53,901 nt of DNA from Candidatus Aminicenantota bacterium (GTDB lineage Bacteria; Acidobacteriota; Aminicenantia; Aminicenantales; Aminicenantaceae). Position numbers and translations under genes: made by a program. The notes below the pieces were generated by a model. That model had not been told where the DNA came from. It worked only from the letters and a program-made list of their open reading frames with translations, and made no database searches. Shown one piece after another: positions 42,526 to 51,287 of this stretch; position 1 is the first letter of the stretch; each line of letters starts with the position of its first letter. The DNA lies in NCBI GenBank assembly GCA_011772495.1, contig WVZL01000016.1:74075-127975 (forward strand), given 5' to 3'.

Positions 42526-44871
42526 ATGACTCGAGAAGAAAATCTGTTAAAATCCTTAGAACTTTTAAGAAAACTGGGGCTCAAGCATGACTCTATCCGG
42601 ACCATAAAGCATCTTCCAGCCCAAGAAGGTCGATACCAGGATTATCCTCCTGGCGTCCACCCGGCTCTCGTGGAAGCACTCAAAGAAAAAGGATTCCTTA
42701 ACCTTTACTCTCACCAGTTTTCCTCTTGGGAAGCTTTGAAAAAAGGAAAAAATATTGTAGTCGTCACACCCACCGCTTCAGGCAAGACACTCTGCTACAA
42801 TCTCCCTGTTCTCCATGAAATCCTCCAGAACCCCTCTGCACGGGCGATCTATCTTTTTCCGACCAAAGCTCTTTCCCAAGACCAAAAGGCAGAACTCGAC
42901 GATATCATAAAGCTCCTCCCCGAAGAAGTCAGGATTTTTACCTATGACGGTGATACTCCCCAGGATGCCAGGAAAGCCATAAGAGCCCGTGGCCATATCA
43001 TCTTGACCAATCCTGACATGCTCCATACCGGAATCCTTCCTCATCACACCAAATGGATAAAACTCTTCGAAAACCTGAAATACATCGTCATCGATGAGCT
43101 TCACAATTACCGGGGTATTTTCGGGAGTCACTTGGCTAATGTTTTAAGAAGGCTCAAGAGAATCGCCGCTTTCTACGGCTCTCATCCGCAATTGATCCTC
43201 TCCACTGCCACTATCGCCAATCCTTTAGAAATCGCCGAAAGAATGATCGAGGCTCCGGCGACTCTCCTCGACAATAATGGAGCTCCGCGCGGTGAAAAAT
43301 TCTTCATCTTCTATACCCCGCCTGTCGTCAATCGATTCTTGGGTATCCGCCGCTCTTACGTCAATGAGTCACGCCGCGTTGCCTCTCTCTTTCTCGACAA
43401 CAACCTACAGACCATCGTCTTTGCCCAGAGCCGTCTTATCACCGAAGTCCTGCTCACTTATCTCAAAGAAGATGTCGAGAAAACCATCAAGCATGAAGGG
43501 CTCATCCGAGGCTACAGAGGAGGCTATCTTCCCTTAAAAAGGAGGGAGATTGAAAAGGGATTAAGGGAAGGCGAAATCCTTGGAGTCGTCTCTACCAATG
43601 CTCTCGAATTAGGCATCGATATCGGTAGTCTTGATGTGGCAGTGATGGCCGGCTACCCTGGTTCAATCTCCAGCACCTGGCAGAGAGCTGGACGAGCAGG
43701 CAGAAAGACAGGGAAATCAGCTGCGGTTCTCGTGGCTTCCAGCTCTCCTCTTGACCAGTTCATCGTCAACCATCCGGATTACTTCTTTTCCAAAAGTCCT
43801 GAAAGAGCTTTGATAAACCCAGACAATCTCTCCATCCTGGTCAGCCATGTGGAATGCTCATCTTTCGAGCTTCCCTTCAAAGATGGAGAAAAGTTTGGTC
43901 AAGTCGACATAGGAGAGATTCTCGAATTCTTGGAAAAAGAAAAACTCATCCACCATTCCCAAGACAAATGGTTCTGGACCTCGGATGCCTATCCTGCCGA
44001 CGGCGTCAGCCTCAGGAGCATAAGTTCAGATAATTTTGTGGTGGTTGATACCAGCTCCAAATCAAAGGCCATAGCTGAAGTGGATTTCTCCTCGGCTCTA
44101 ACCACTCTCCATCCAAAAGCCATCTATATCTGCGAAGGCGAACAGTATTTCGTTGAAAAGCTCGATTATACCCAGAGAAAAGCCCACGTTAAGAAAACAG
44201 ACGTCGACTATTTTACGGATGCCATTGACTATACAAAAGTTAAGATTCTCGATATTTTTGACCAGAAAAAGCTAGAAAAATGTGCTGTTTCCCACGGAGA
44301 AGTCCATGTTGCCACCCAGGTGGTGGGCTTTAAGAAAATCAAATTTCACACCATGGAGAATGTAGGGGCGGGAAAATTAGGCCTCCCGCAAAACGAAATG
44401 CACACCACAGCCTACTGGCTGACTATTCCTTCTCATGTCATCCAGCTACTTGCTTTTACTCCAGAACAAAAAATAAACGGATTGTTCGGTTTAGCCTACC
44501 TTCTCCATCATGTCTCTCCGCTATTCATGATGTGCGATCTCCACGATGTGGGTGTATCCATCGGGGATAACTCCACTGGCCAATCCGTTGCCCCCCGAGA
44601 CATGCCTTTTAAAATTCCCGATGAAGAAAAGGCCGCCATTTTTTCTTCGGAAGAGTTTGAGCCTAATATCTTTATCTATGACAACTATCCAGGAGGCATC
44701 GGGCTGAGTCCAGCTCTCTTTGAGCTTGAGAAATCCCTCTTGGAACACTGCTTGAAGACCATAGAGGTCTGCCCCTGCCAGGAAGGATGCCCTTCTTGTG
44801 TGGGGCCCACCAAAGAAACCGGCCAGCAGGCTAAGCAGGTGGCTATGGGAATATTGAAGAATTTAATCTAG
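42526..44871 (+). CDS. DEAD/DEAH-box helicase with C-terminal Cys4 domain, MrfA/YprA type
   Basis: 781 residues. Superfamily 2 helicase: motif I TPTASGKT (81-88), motif II DELH (190-193), motif III STAT, motif VI QRAGRAGR. The C-terminal half is a DUF1998-type region ending with four cysteines in CPCQEGCPSC (749-758), as in Bacillus MrfA (YprA) and eukaryotic Hrq1. MrfA is a 3'-5' helicase for mitomycin-type crosslinks that acts independently of UvrABC; here the gene is divergent from uvrA, a sensible repair neighbourhood. The length is typical. No nuclease MrfB is in the window. Cytoplasmic. Confidence 0.9.
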   Translation: MTREENLLKSLELLRKLGLKHDSIRTIKHLPAQEGRYQDYPPGVHPALVEALKEKGFLNLYSHQFSSWEALKKGKNIVVVTPTASGKTLCYNLPVLHEILQNPSARAIYLFPTKALSQDQKAELDDIIKLLPEEVRIFTYDGDTPQDARKAIRARGHIILTNPDMLHTGILPHHTKWIKLFENLKYIVIDELHNYRGIFGSHLANVLRRLKRIAAFYGSHPQLILSTATIANPLEIAERMIEAPATLLDNNGAPRGEKFFIFYTPPVVNRFLGIRRSYVNESRRVASLFLDNNLQTIVFAQSRLITEVLLTYLKEDVEKTIKHEGLIRGYRGGYLPLKRREIEKGLREGEILGVVSTNALELGIDIGSLDVAVMAGYPGSISSTWQRAGRAGRKTGKSAAVLVASSSPLDQFIVNHPDYFFSKSPERALINPDNLSILVSHVECSSFELPFKDGEKFGQVDIGEILEFLEKEKLIHHSQDKWFWTSDAYPADGVSLRSISSDNFVVVDTSSKSKAIAEVDFSSALTTLHPKAIYICEGEQYFVEKLDYTQRKAHVKKTDVDYFTDAIDYTKVKILDIFDQKKLEKCAVSHGEVHVATQVVGFKKIKFHTMENVGAGKLGLPQNEMHTTAYWLTIPSHVIQLLAFTPEQKINGLFGLAYLLHHVSPLFMMCDLHDVGVSIGDNSTGQSVAPRDMPFKIPDEEKAAIFSSEEFEPNIFIYDNYPGGIGLSPALFELEKSLLEHCLKTIEVCPCQEGCPSCVGPTKETGQQAKQVAMGILKNLI

Positions 44872-44885
44872 ACTTGCCAGTCGAG

Positions 44886-45536
44886 TTATAAAGCATTTAT
44901 CTTGGCGAGCTGCTTCTCTCCCCCCATGATAATTAGAATATCGCTATCTTTGATAACAAAATCAGCTCTAGGGATATAGGTCACTTTTTCCGTTATGACC
45001 TCTTTAATAGCAATGACTTGGACATGGTACTTATTCCTTAAATCAAGCTCTTTCAAGCTTTTGCCGATAAACTTTTCAGGGGGAGCAATCTCCTGGATGC
45101 TGACTCCGGAAAGAAGAGGAAAATAATCCAAGATATTGGGGGAGTTCAATCTCAGGGCTATCTTTATGGCCATGTCTTTCTCTGGATAGATAACCTCGGT
45201 GGCTCCCACCGCCTCCAAGACTTTAGCATGGTCTTCAGTCAAGGCTTTAGCCACTATCCTTTTGGCTCCCAGCTCATGCAAGAACAAAACTGTCAGGATG
45301 CTGGCTTCCATCTCCGGCCCCAAGCTAACGACCACTACATCCATTTCTTTAAGTCCTAAGGCCTGCAAATTTTCCTTATTCGCCGACTCCATCTGCACAG
45401 CATGGGAAACAAAATCCTTTACCGCTTCAATCTTTTCTTTATCCTTATCTATTGCGACAACTTCATTTTCTTTTTCGTAAAGAGTTTTGGCCACATTAGA
45501 TCCAAAACTTCCGAGCCCGATCACAGCAAATTTCAT
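44886..45536 (-). CDS. ktrA: Potassium uptake regulatory subunit KtrA (RCK domain)
   Basis: 216 residues. RCK_N Rossmann domain with AVIGLGSFGSNVA (about 4-16) and acidic D at the end of strand 2 (VAIDKD) for nucleotide binding, then an RCK_C domain (EIAPPEKFIGKSLKEL to the end). It forms the cytosolic ring that gates the KtrB channel in response to ATP/ADP and, in some species, c-di-AMP. Its gene begins 21 bases after the ktrB stop in the same leftward unit. Normal length. Confidence 0.92.
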   Translation of the reverse strand: MKFAVIGLGSFGSNVAKTLYEKENEVVAIDKDKEKIEAVKDFVSHAVQMESANKENLQALGLKEMDVVVVSLGPEMEASILTVLFLHELGAKRIVAKALTEDHAKVLEAVGATEVIYPEKDMAIKIALRLNSPNILDYFPLLSGVSIQEIAPPEKFIGKSLKELDLRNKYHVQVIAIKEVITEKVTYIPRADFVIKDSDILIIMGGEKQLAKINAL

Positions 45537-45557
45537 GGATGCTTCCTTTTTCTGATT

Positions 45558-46895
45558 TTATCCTATCATGACTGATTCTTCAACATACTCAAATCTTCCC
45601 CTGGCTCTAGGTCGGCTGAAGGCAAAAAGCATAGTCAAGGGCCCAATCCTTCCTATGTACATAGTCAAGATAACAACAATCTTCCCTAGAGCACTCAGTT
45701 TTGGGGTGAGTCCCAGAGAAAGCCCGACAGTACTGAAAGCAGAGAAGACTTCAAACAGGACTTCTCGTAAACTCACTCCAGGCTCGCTCAGCAAAAGAAT
45801 AAAGGAGGAGAGAAAAATGACGCTTAAACTCAAAGAAATGACTAGGAAAGCTATCGTAACCAGAGGGAAAGGAAGTGTTCTGCGAAAAATGGAAACCGAC
45901 TCCCTGGCAGCAATTTTGGATTTCAGGAAAGCAAAGATCACTCCCATAGTGCTGGTCTTAACTCCTCCTCCTGTGGAGCCAGGTGAAGCCCCTACGAACA
46001 TGAGCAAGATCAAAAGAAAAATCGAAGCTGACCCCAGCCCATTCAAGTCTATGGTATTAAACCCAGCTGTGCGGGGAGTAATAACCTGAAAAAGAGAAGG
46101 AAGAACCTTTTCCCCGCCGGCCAATGTCTTTAGAGAATGATCTTTCTCTATGAAGAAAAAGAGAGCAAAAGAGAAGACGATAAGGATTAAAGTCAGGCTG
46201 AGCACTAATTTGGTATGGAGAGAGACATGTCTCTTTTTTCTCTTAAATAAGAGGCGAATAATCTCTTTGCCTTCCTGGAGCACTAAAAATCCTAATCCCC
46301 CTAGAATAATTAAAACCACAACCACTGAGTTGACTAAGATATCTCTGCTGTAAGAGGCAAAACTATCGCTAAAAAGAGAAAATCCAGCGTTGCAGAAGGC
46401 AGAGACAGCATGAAAAAACGATTGATACAGAGCTCGAGGCCAGGGCGTCTCTTTCAGGAAACGGACAAAAAGAAGAAGAGTCCCAGCCAGTTCGATGAAA
46501 ACCGTAAAATAAAATATATTTCTGATCAAGGACTTGAAATCCTTAGAAGCAGCATAATGAAAGCCCTCCTGAACCATAATTTTGTCTTTAACAGAGATCT
46601 TCTTGCCGGCCGCGAGAAGAATCATGGTCGAGAAAGTCATGATTCCCAGGCCTCCGAGCTGGAACAAAACCAAGATAATCACTTGACCGACCGGGCTGAA
46701 ATAGGTAGGGGTATCCAGGACCACAAGACCTGTTACGCAAACTGCAGAGGTCGAGGTGAAAAGAGCATCGACTAGAGAGATATGACCTGATTTCGTGCTG
46801 AAATCAAAAAGGAGCAGCAGTGTTCCGACTAAAATAGTGGCTATGAAACTTACGGCTAAAACCTGGGCCGGCTGGAAGCCCCTGTCTTTCCTTAT
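45558..46895 (-). CDS. ktrB: Potassium transporter membrane subunit KtrB
   Basis: About 445-456 residues, eight membrane segments with four pore loops: SAVCVTGL, SAFCNAGF, TPRTAGFN and SAFSTVGLS supply the selectivity filter glycines of the Trk/Ktr/HKT family. It conducts K+ (with Na+ coupling in relatives). The start is a problem: the frame opens with a TTG at 46928, but a strong promoter's -10 covers that codon. The best ribosome-binding site (GGGAGGAG) lies 6 bases before an ATA at 46895, and no ATG, GTG or TTG follows for a long way. I give 46895 as the likely start with low certainty. KtrA follows. Confidence 0.88.
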   Translation of the reverse strand: MRKDRGFQPAQVLAVSFIATILVGTLLLLFDFSTKSGHISLVDALFTSTSAVCVTGLVVLDTPTYFSPVGQVIILVLFQLGGLGIMTFSTMILLAAGKKISVKDKIMVQEGFHYAASKDFKSLIRNIFYFTVFIELAGTLLLFVRFLKETPWPRALYQSFFHAVSAFCNAGFSLFSDSFASYSRDILVNSVVVVLIILGGLGFLVLQEGKEIIRLLFKRKKRHVSLHTKLVLSLTLILIVFSFALFFFIEKDHSLKTLAGGEKVLPSLFQVITPRTAGFNTIDLNGLGSASIFLLILLMFVGASPGSTGGGVKTSTMGVIFAFLKSKIAARESVSIFRRTLPFPLVTIAFLVISLSLSVIFLSSFILLLSEPGVSLREVLFEVFSAFSTVGLSLGLTPKLSALGKIVVILTMYIGRIGPLTMLFAFSRPRARGRFEYVEESVMIG

Positions 46896-46927
46896 TTTTC
46901 TCCTCCCTCTAATCCTGCTAGACTTCA

Positions 46928-46956
46928 AATCTATTACTTCATCTCGAATTTGTCAA
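46928..46956 (-). promoter_or_regulatory. Promoter of ktrB-ktrA
   Basis: Minus-strand TTGACA (46951-46956) and TAGATT (46928-46933) with an exact 17-base spacer, identical in both boxes and spacing to the promoter at 4677-4705. Start near 46921, downstream of the TTG that opens the frame. Confidence 0.6.
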
Positions 46957-47002
46957 TCGACCTTGCCGACAAAGGAGAGCCTCCCTTTTTCCTATGACAC
47001 TC

Positions 47003-47008
47003 TATAAC
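47003..47008 (+). promoter_or_regulatory. -10 box before RNA copy B
   Basis: TATAAC matches the -10 consensus at 5 of 6 positions. No -35 is seen 17 bases upstream. Transcription would begin at about 47014-47016, exactly at the first base of the closing stem of the putative RNA, which supports the plus strand for that element. Confidence 0.4.
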
Positions 47009-47014
47009 TTTAAA

Positions 47015-47364
47015 AGGCTTTTGGGAATGGATGAAGCGACCTTTTCAGGCTTAGCCTTGCCGAGCCCCCTTGGAGGGGGAACAGCTCCGCTTCCCCCCTT
47101 CCAACGCTCGCCATCTCCTTCTCACGGCTCTCTGCCTCCCCTTCTCGGACCCTGTAAAGCGTCCTGCGACCAAGGAGGGCATACCCCCTTGGATCCCCCC
47201 AGCGTCGTTTCCACGCAACGATGTTGCACTTCGAGGGAACCCGATATAGTCGGGCATCGAGTATGTCTGAGTCCCGAAGGAGACGAGTTACGCAGGTTCC
47301 GAGAAGAGCAACGAGGGAATGGCGTTAAAAACCTGAACGGGAGCAAAGCCATTCCCAAAAGCCT
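47015..47364 (+). ncRNA. Putative structured RNA, copy B, with an extra hairpin domain
   Basis: AGGCTTTTGGGAATGG (47015-47030) pairs perfectly over 16 bases with CCATTCCCAAAAGCCT (47349-47364). The internal hairpin CCCGA-TATAG-TCGGG (47240-47254) takes the place of GTCGAC-AGA-GTCGAC in copy A. Conserved unpaired blocks appear in the same order as in copy A, including 14 identical bases, CGAGTATGTCTGAG (47258-47271). Relative to A, about 170 bases are added at 47061-47228. These are more GC-rich than the surroundings and contain hairpins (CCCCC/GGGGG at 47065-47079; CCAAGG...CCTTGG at 47170-47192; CGTCGTT/AACGATG at 47203-47223). It lies between divergent ktrB and tolQ, 98 bases before the tolQ ATG; a run GTTTTTATC follows the 3' arm. 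It could be a free RNA or a leader of the tol operon. Open frames through it are not protein-like. Confidence 0.65.
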
Positions 47365-47462
47365 GTTTTTATCAAGGGCTTGGACAAGACTCTCTTCGAG
47401 GGAGGAGGGAATCCTCCAATTTGACTTTAGCCCCGCCATATGCTAATTTTTTTAGAGGATAT

Positions 47463-48125
47463 ATGGACTTCTTAAAACTCATCTTAGAAGCCAGTTTCGT
47501 TGTCCAACTGGTTATCATTGTTTTAGTCTTCTTTTCCATTTTTTCTTGGGCGGTGATTTTTTTTAAGAGAAGAACACTGAAAAGGGCTACTTCTCACTCG
47601 GAGAAATTCCTGGCTGTTTTCAGACGAAGCAGAAACTTGGGCGATGTGAATGAAGCAGCAAAAAAATACCGGGGTAGCCCGCTGATCTATTTGTTTCAAT
47701 CAGGATTCAAAGAGCTTTCCTACCTCACCAAATCCAACCCTCAGACAGGCTTAGCCCCTGCCAAGCTCGAAAGGATAAACCGGGCGCTGATAAAAGCGGC
47801 CAACAAGGAGGTCTCAAAACTAGAGAGCATGATGGGCTTTCTCGCCACTACAGGAAGTGTCACTCCCTTTATTGGATTATTCGGAACTGTCTGGGGAATC
47901 ATGGATGCCTTCCAAAGAATCGGCATTGTCAGGTCTGCCAGTCTCGTCACTGTCGCGCCTGGAATTGCTGAAGCTCTCATTGCAACTGCAGCAGGGCTTT
48001 TCGCTGCTGTTCCAGCGGTCATCGCTTACAATTATTATCTTCACCGCATCAAAGATAAGATTACTGAGATGGAGGATTTTTCTTTAGAATTCTTGAACAT
48101 CGCAGAAAGACTCTATGGCTCTTAG
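47463..48125 (+). CDS. tolQ: Tol-Pal system proton channel TolQ (MotA/ExbB family)
   Basis: 220 residues from the ATG at 47463, with AGAGGA 5 bases upstream; the frame extends to 47421 without support. Three membrane helices: residues about 8-30 and two in the C-terminal half (MGFLATTGSVTPFIGLFGTVWGIM and the PGIAEALIATAAGLFAAVPAVIAYN segment), which carry the family's conserved Thr and Pro residues of the proton path. With TolR it energises TolA to constrict the outer membrane at division. It overlaps tolR by 11 bases. First gene of a six-gene operon; RNA copy B lies directly upstream. Confidence 0.93.
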   Translation: MDFLKLILEASFVVQLVIIVLVFFSIFSWAVIFFKRRTLKRATSHSEKFLAVFRRSRNLGDVNEAAKKYRGSPLIYLFQSGFKELSYLTKSNPQTGLAPAKLERINRALIKAANKEVSKLESMMGFLATTGSVTPFIGLFGTVWGIMDAFQRIGIVRSASLVTVAPGIAEALIATAAGLFAAVPAVIAYNYYLHRIKDKITEMEDFSLEFLNIAERLYGS

Positions 48126-48555
48126 AACTCGCTCCCTCACCAAAAGAGAAATAGGGACATCTCTATCTGAAATCAATGTTACTCCCTTCGTCGATGTCAT
48201 GCTGGTCCTCTTGGTTATTTTTATGGTCACAGCTCCGATGATGAAATCAGGCATCGGTATCAACTTGCCTCAAGCCGAAACAGAATCGGCGCCAGCTGAG
48301 GAGGGATTAACCCTCACCATCTCCCGCGACCGGTATATCCACATCGAAGAAGCTGTGATCAATATTCATCTTCTTGAAGGCAAATTGAAAGAATATTTCT
48401 ACGGAAGAGAGAAAAGAATTGTGTTCATCCGCGCCGATAAAGACCTCCCCTATGGTTTCGTGATGAGCATCCTAGACATCACCAAAAAAGCAAACGTGGA
48501 GGTCGTGGGCTTAATCACCGAACCCATAGAAGTGGACGAGAAGGAGAAGGAGTGA
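48115..48555 (+). CDS. tolR: Tol-Pal system protein TolR (ExbD family)
   Basis: 146 residues: one membrane helix with the essential Asp in VTPFVDVMLVLLVIFMV and a periplasmic domain. It forms the 5:2-type stator complex with TolQ. The gene overlaps tolQ by 11 bases and its stop overlaps the GTG start of the tolA-like gene, so translation is coupled. Confidence 0.93.
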   Translation: MALRTRSLTKREIGTSLSEINVTPFVDVMLVLLVIFMVTAPMMKSGIGINLPQAETESAPAEEGLTLTISRDRYIHIEEAVINIHLLEGKLKEYFYGREKRIVFIRADKDLPYGFVMSILDITKKANVEVVGLITEPIEVDEKEKE

Positions 48556-49325
48556 GAAGGATGGGCAACGATAAATCATTCCGATCAGCGGTCATCCTTT
48601 CACTTATCGCTCATCTGGCTCTATTCTTGCTGATTTTAACTTCACCTTCTCTGCCTAAATCATCAAAAAAAGGAATGATTCACTACGTCAACCTGGTTTC
48701 GATTCCAGGAGGTGGAGGCGGAGGAGGAGGTCAAAGTGAAGTGACTGAAGTCGAAACACCCCTGGAAAAAAGGGAAACGCTGAGAGACCTGACAACTCCT
48801 CAAAAATTCCAGGAACAGCCGACCTCGACTTTTCGCCATCCTGTTGAACAGCCGAAGAAAGAAGGGAAACCTAAAAAAGAGAAAAAGGCTGTGATCAGGG
48901 AGCCTCAAAGAGGAGACAGCTCAAAGGGAAAATCCAAAGAGAGAGCAGGCCCAGGTACAGGCGCTGGCCTCAGGATTGGCCTGGGGAAGGGAGCGGGATT
49001 TGGCTCTGGTTATTCTTCCCAAATCGGACTCTCTAGTTTTCCTTTTACCTATTACCTCCAAATCATCATGGACAGAGTCTCGGCGAACTGGTTCACTTCT
49101 CTGGTCGATCCTGGAGTCTCTGGAACGTTCCAAACGACAGTGTACTTCAAGATCTACCGGAACGGCCAGATTTCCTCCGTGGAGGTGGAGGAATCAAGCG
49201 GAATAAGATCCTTAGACCTGTCCGCAGTCCGAGCCGTCCACTCGTCGTCTCCTTTTCCTCCTCTCCCTAAAGAATATGAGGAAGAATACTTGGGGATCCA
49301 TCTAATCTTCGAACATTCCAAATGA
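48552..49325 (+). CDS. tolA: TolA/TonB-type energy transducer
   Basis: 257 residues from GTG 48552 (stop/start overlap GTGA); ATG 48561 is an alternative with GGAG upstream. One N-terminal membrane helix (about 12-30), then a glycine run, a Lys/Pro/Glu-rich periplasmic spacer and a C-terminal TonB/TolA-type domain of about 90 residues (YYLQIIMDRVSANW, then VYFKIYRNGQISSVEVEESSG). The spacer is much shorter than in E. coli TolA and has no long helical repeat, so its shape is closer to TonB. Operon position between tolR and tolB supports the TolA role. It spans the periplasm to reach TolB and Pal. Confidence 0.85.
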   Translation: MRRMGNDKSFRSAVILSLIAHLALFLLILTSPSLPKSSKKGMIHYVNLVSIPGGGGGGGGQSEVTEVETPLEKRETLRDLTTPQKFQEQPTSTFRHPVEQPKKEGKPKKEKKAVIREPQRGDSSKGKSKERAGPGTGAGLRIGLGKGAGFGSGYSSQIGLSSFPFTYYLQIIMDRVSANWFTSLVDPGVSGTFQTTVYFKIYRNGQISSVEVEESSGIRSLDLSAVRAVHSSSPFPPLPKEYEEEYLGIHLIFEHSK

Positions 49326-50608
49326 AGGCTAGGGCGATCTTTCTCTATGCTATCCTTTTCTTGGGGATATCGTCTCTCTTTTTCTCTCAACAAGAAGTCG
49401 TCCTCACCATAAAAGAAGGCATGCCGGCTATTCCTCTTGCCTTGCCTGAATTTAAGGTTCACTCTTCATCTACAGAAGCCACCGAGGCAGCTTTGACTAT
49501 TCGCCAAATCATGATGGCAGATTTGAAATACAGCCGGATATTCCAGCTTCTCCCAGAAAGCTACTATTCCTACATAAGACCTTTAAATCCTGATAAGATA
49601 TTCTTCAAGGATTGGCTTTCTATCCAAGCCACCCTGCTCTTTGTTGGCGAAATCACTTCTGAAAAGAGCAACAGTATTCTTTTTGAAGGAAAGCTTTATG
49701 ATATAAAAGGGGAAAATTATATTTTCGGAAAGCGATATCAAGGGGAAAAATCTCTCTACAGGCTTATGGCCCACAAAATCGCCGATGAAATCTTGAAAAT
49801 ATACGGGGAAAAACCTTATTTCACTTCCAAGATCGTCTTTATTTCTAACCGGGATGGGAATGATGAACTCTACATGATGGATTATGACGGCCATAACCAG
49901 ACTCGCCTGACTTTCAATAAGTCCAGAGATTATATGCCAGCCTGGTCAGCTGATGGAAAAAAGATTGCCTTCACTTCTTACCGGAGGATTAACGCCGGCT
50001 TGTACCTCTTGTCACCCTATGAAGGAAAAATTGAGCCTATCTCGACCCAAGGAACGAATTTCGCTCCTTCATTTTCTCTTAACGGGAAAAAACTGGCTTT
50101 CTGCTCAACTCGCGACGGAAATGCGGAGATATATGTCGCTAACAGTAACGGGAAAAACTTGAAAAGACTGACTTTTAACAAAGCTATCGATACAGCCCCC
50201 AATTGGTCTCCCACCAGCCGTGAGATCGCCTTCAGCTCTGATCGAGGGGGGACACCTCAGATCTACCTGATGGATGCCGAAGGTTCAAACCTCCGCAGAG
50301 TCAGTTTTGGAGGAAGTTACCATGATGCCCCAGCTTGGTCTCCTACGGGTGACAGAATCGCTTATGTCTCCCGAGTAGATCAGATATTTGATATTTATGT
50401 CCTAAATCTCCGCACCAGAGAGATCATCAAATTAACCGAAAGCAATGCCAGGAATGAATCTCCTTGTTGGTCTCCTGACGGGCGCCACCTTATTTTTTCC
50501 TCCAATCTTTCCGGCAGTATTCAGCTCTATACGATAGACTATGATGGAGCAAACCTGCGCCGCCTTACTTCTAGAGGAGAAAACAAGCTACCCGACTGGT
50601 CCCGTTAA
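49322..50608 (+). CDS. tolB: Tol-Pal system translocation protein TolB
   Basis: 428 residues with a signal peptide (to about FFSQQ). The N-terminal alpha/beta domain (to about 165) is followed by a six-bladed PD40 propeller (FISNRDGNDELYMMD, WSADGKKIAF, FSLNGKKLAF, WSPTSREIAF, WSPTGDRIAY, WSPDGRHLIF). Soluble periplasmic protein that binds Pal and TolA. ATGA overlap with the tolA-like gene. Canonical, full length, unlike the lipid-anchored relative at 22574. Confidence 0.94.
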   Translation: MKARAIFLYAILFLGISSLFFSQQEVVLTIKEGMPAIPLALPEFKVHSSSTEATEAALTIRQIMMADLKYSRIFQLLPESYYSYIRPLNPDKIFFKDWLSIQATLLFVGEITSEKSNSILFEGKLYDIKGENYIFGKRYQGEKSLYRLMAHKIADEILKIYGEKPYFTSKIVFISNRDGNDELYMMDYDGHNQTRLTFNKSRDYMPAWSADGKKIAFTSYRRINAGLYLLSPYEGKIEPISTQGTNFAPSFSLNGKKLAFCSTRDGNAEIYVANSNGKNLKRLTFNKAIDTAPNWSPTSREIAFSSDRGGTPQIYLMDAEGSNLRRVSFGGSYHDAPAWSPTGDRIAYVSRVDQIFDIYVLNLRTREIIKLTESNARNESPCWSPDGRHLIFSSNLSGSIQLYTIDYDGANLRRLTSRGENKLPDWSR

Positions 50609-50632
50609 AAAGGAGAAGCTACATATTTGGTG

Positions 50633-50661
50633 TTGACATTGAAAAATTTTAATTATATAAA
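50633..50661 (+). promoter_or_regulatory. Internal promoter before pal
   Basis: TTGACA (50633-50638) and TATAAA (50656-50661) with an exact 17-base spacer, one of the best matches in the window. It lies in the 115-base gap between tolB and pal, so pal, cpoB and ssb can be made separately from tolQRAB. Start near 50668. Confidence 0.65.
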
Positions 50662-50723
50662 AATGAAGTCCCGGCAGGAGTGGCAGGCATAACTCTTGTA
50701 AAAATCAAAAGATTGGAGGTCAT

Positions 50724-51278
50724 ATGAAAAAAGCAACAATTTTGGCATTGAGTGGCATCTTAATCTTCTTCTTTCTTGCCTCTTGTCGAGCAAAGGTTGA
50801 AGAAGCTCCTCCTCCACCCCCTCCTCAAGTCCAAGAGCAGCCTAAGGTAGAAAAGGTCAAAGAGGTTCCCCCGGTCAAGAAACCTGAACTGTCAGAAGAA
50901 GAAATATTCCAAGCCAAATCTCTAGAAGAGATCAATAGAGAAGTCCCCTTGAAAATGATTCATTTTGACTTTGATCGGTACTTTATTCGCGAAGATGCTA
51001 AGCCAGTGCTGGCGAAAAATGCAGCTTGGTTAAAGAAGTTTTCTAGCGTAACAGTTCTTATAGAAGGCCATTGCGATGAGAGAGGAACAGAAGAATATAA
51101 CCTGGCTTTGGGAGAAAAAAGAGCTAAGAGCACCAGTGACTATCTGGCCTCTCTTGGAATTTCTACCGCTAGAATGAGAATCATATCCTACGGAAAAAGC
51201 CAACCCTTGGATACTGGACATAACGAAGTAGCGTGGCAAAAAAATAGAAGAGCTCAATTCGTGATTATCGCCAAGTAA
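50724..51278 (+). CDS. pal: Peptidoglycan-associated lipoprotein Pal
   Basis: 184 residues. Signal peptide with lipobox FLASC (Cys21), a proline/glutamate-rich linker (APPPPPPQVQEQ...), then an OmpA-type peptidoglycan-binding domain (about 75-183) with IHFDFDRYFI, EGHCDERGTEEYN and GEKRA motifs. Anchors the outer membrane to the cell wall and binds TolB. A strong ribosome-binding site (GGAGG) precedes the ATG. Confidence 0.95.
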   Translation: MKKATILALSGILIFFFLASCRAKVEEAPPPPPPQVQEQPKVEKVKEVPPVKKPELSEEEIFQAKSLEEINREVPLKMIHFDFDRYFIREDAKPVLAKNAAWLKKFSSVTVLIEGHCDERGTEEYNLALGEKRAKSTSDYLASLGISTARMRIISYGKSQPLDTGHNEVAWQKNRRAQFVIIAK

Positions 51279-51287
51279 TTTGAATTT

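Noticed and set aside
46994..47446. 150-residue rightward frame before tolQ
   Set aside because: It runs through the structured RNA copy B; proline- and serine-rich translation arises from GC-rich hairpins, and no ribosome-binding site is present.
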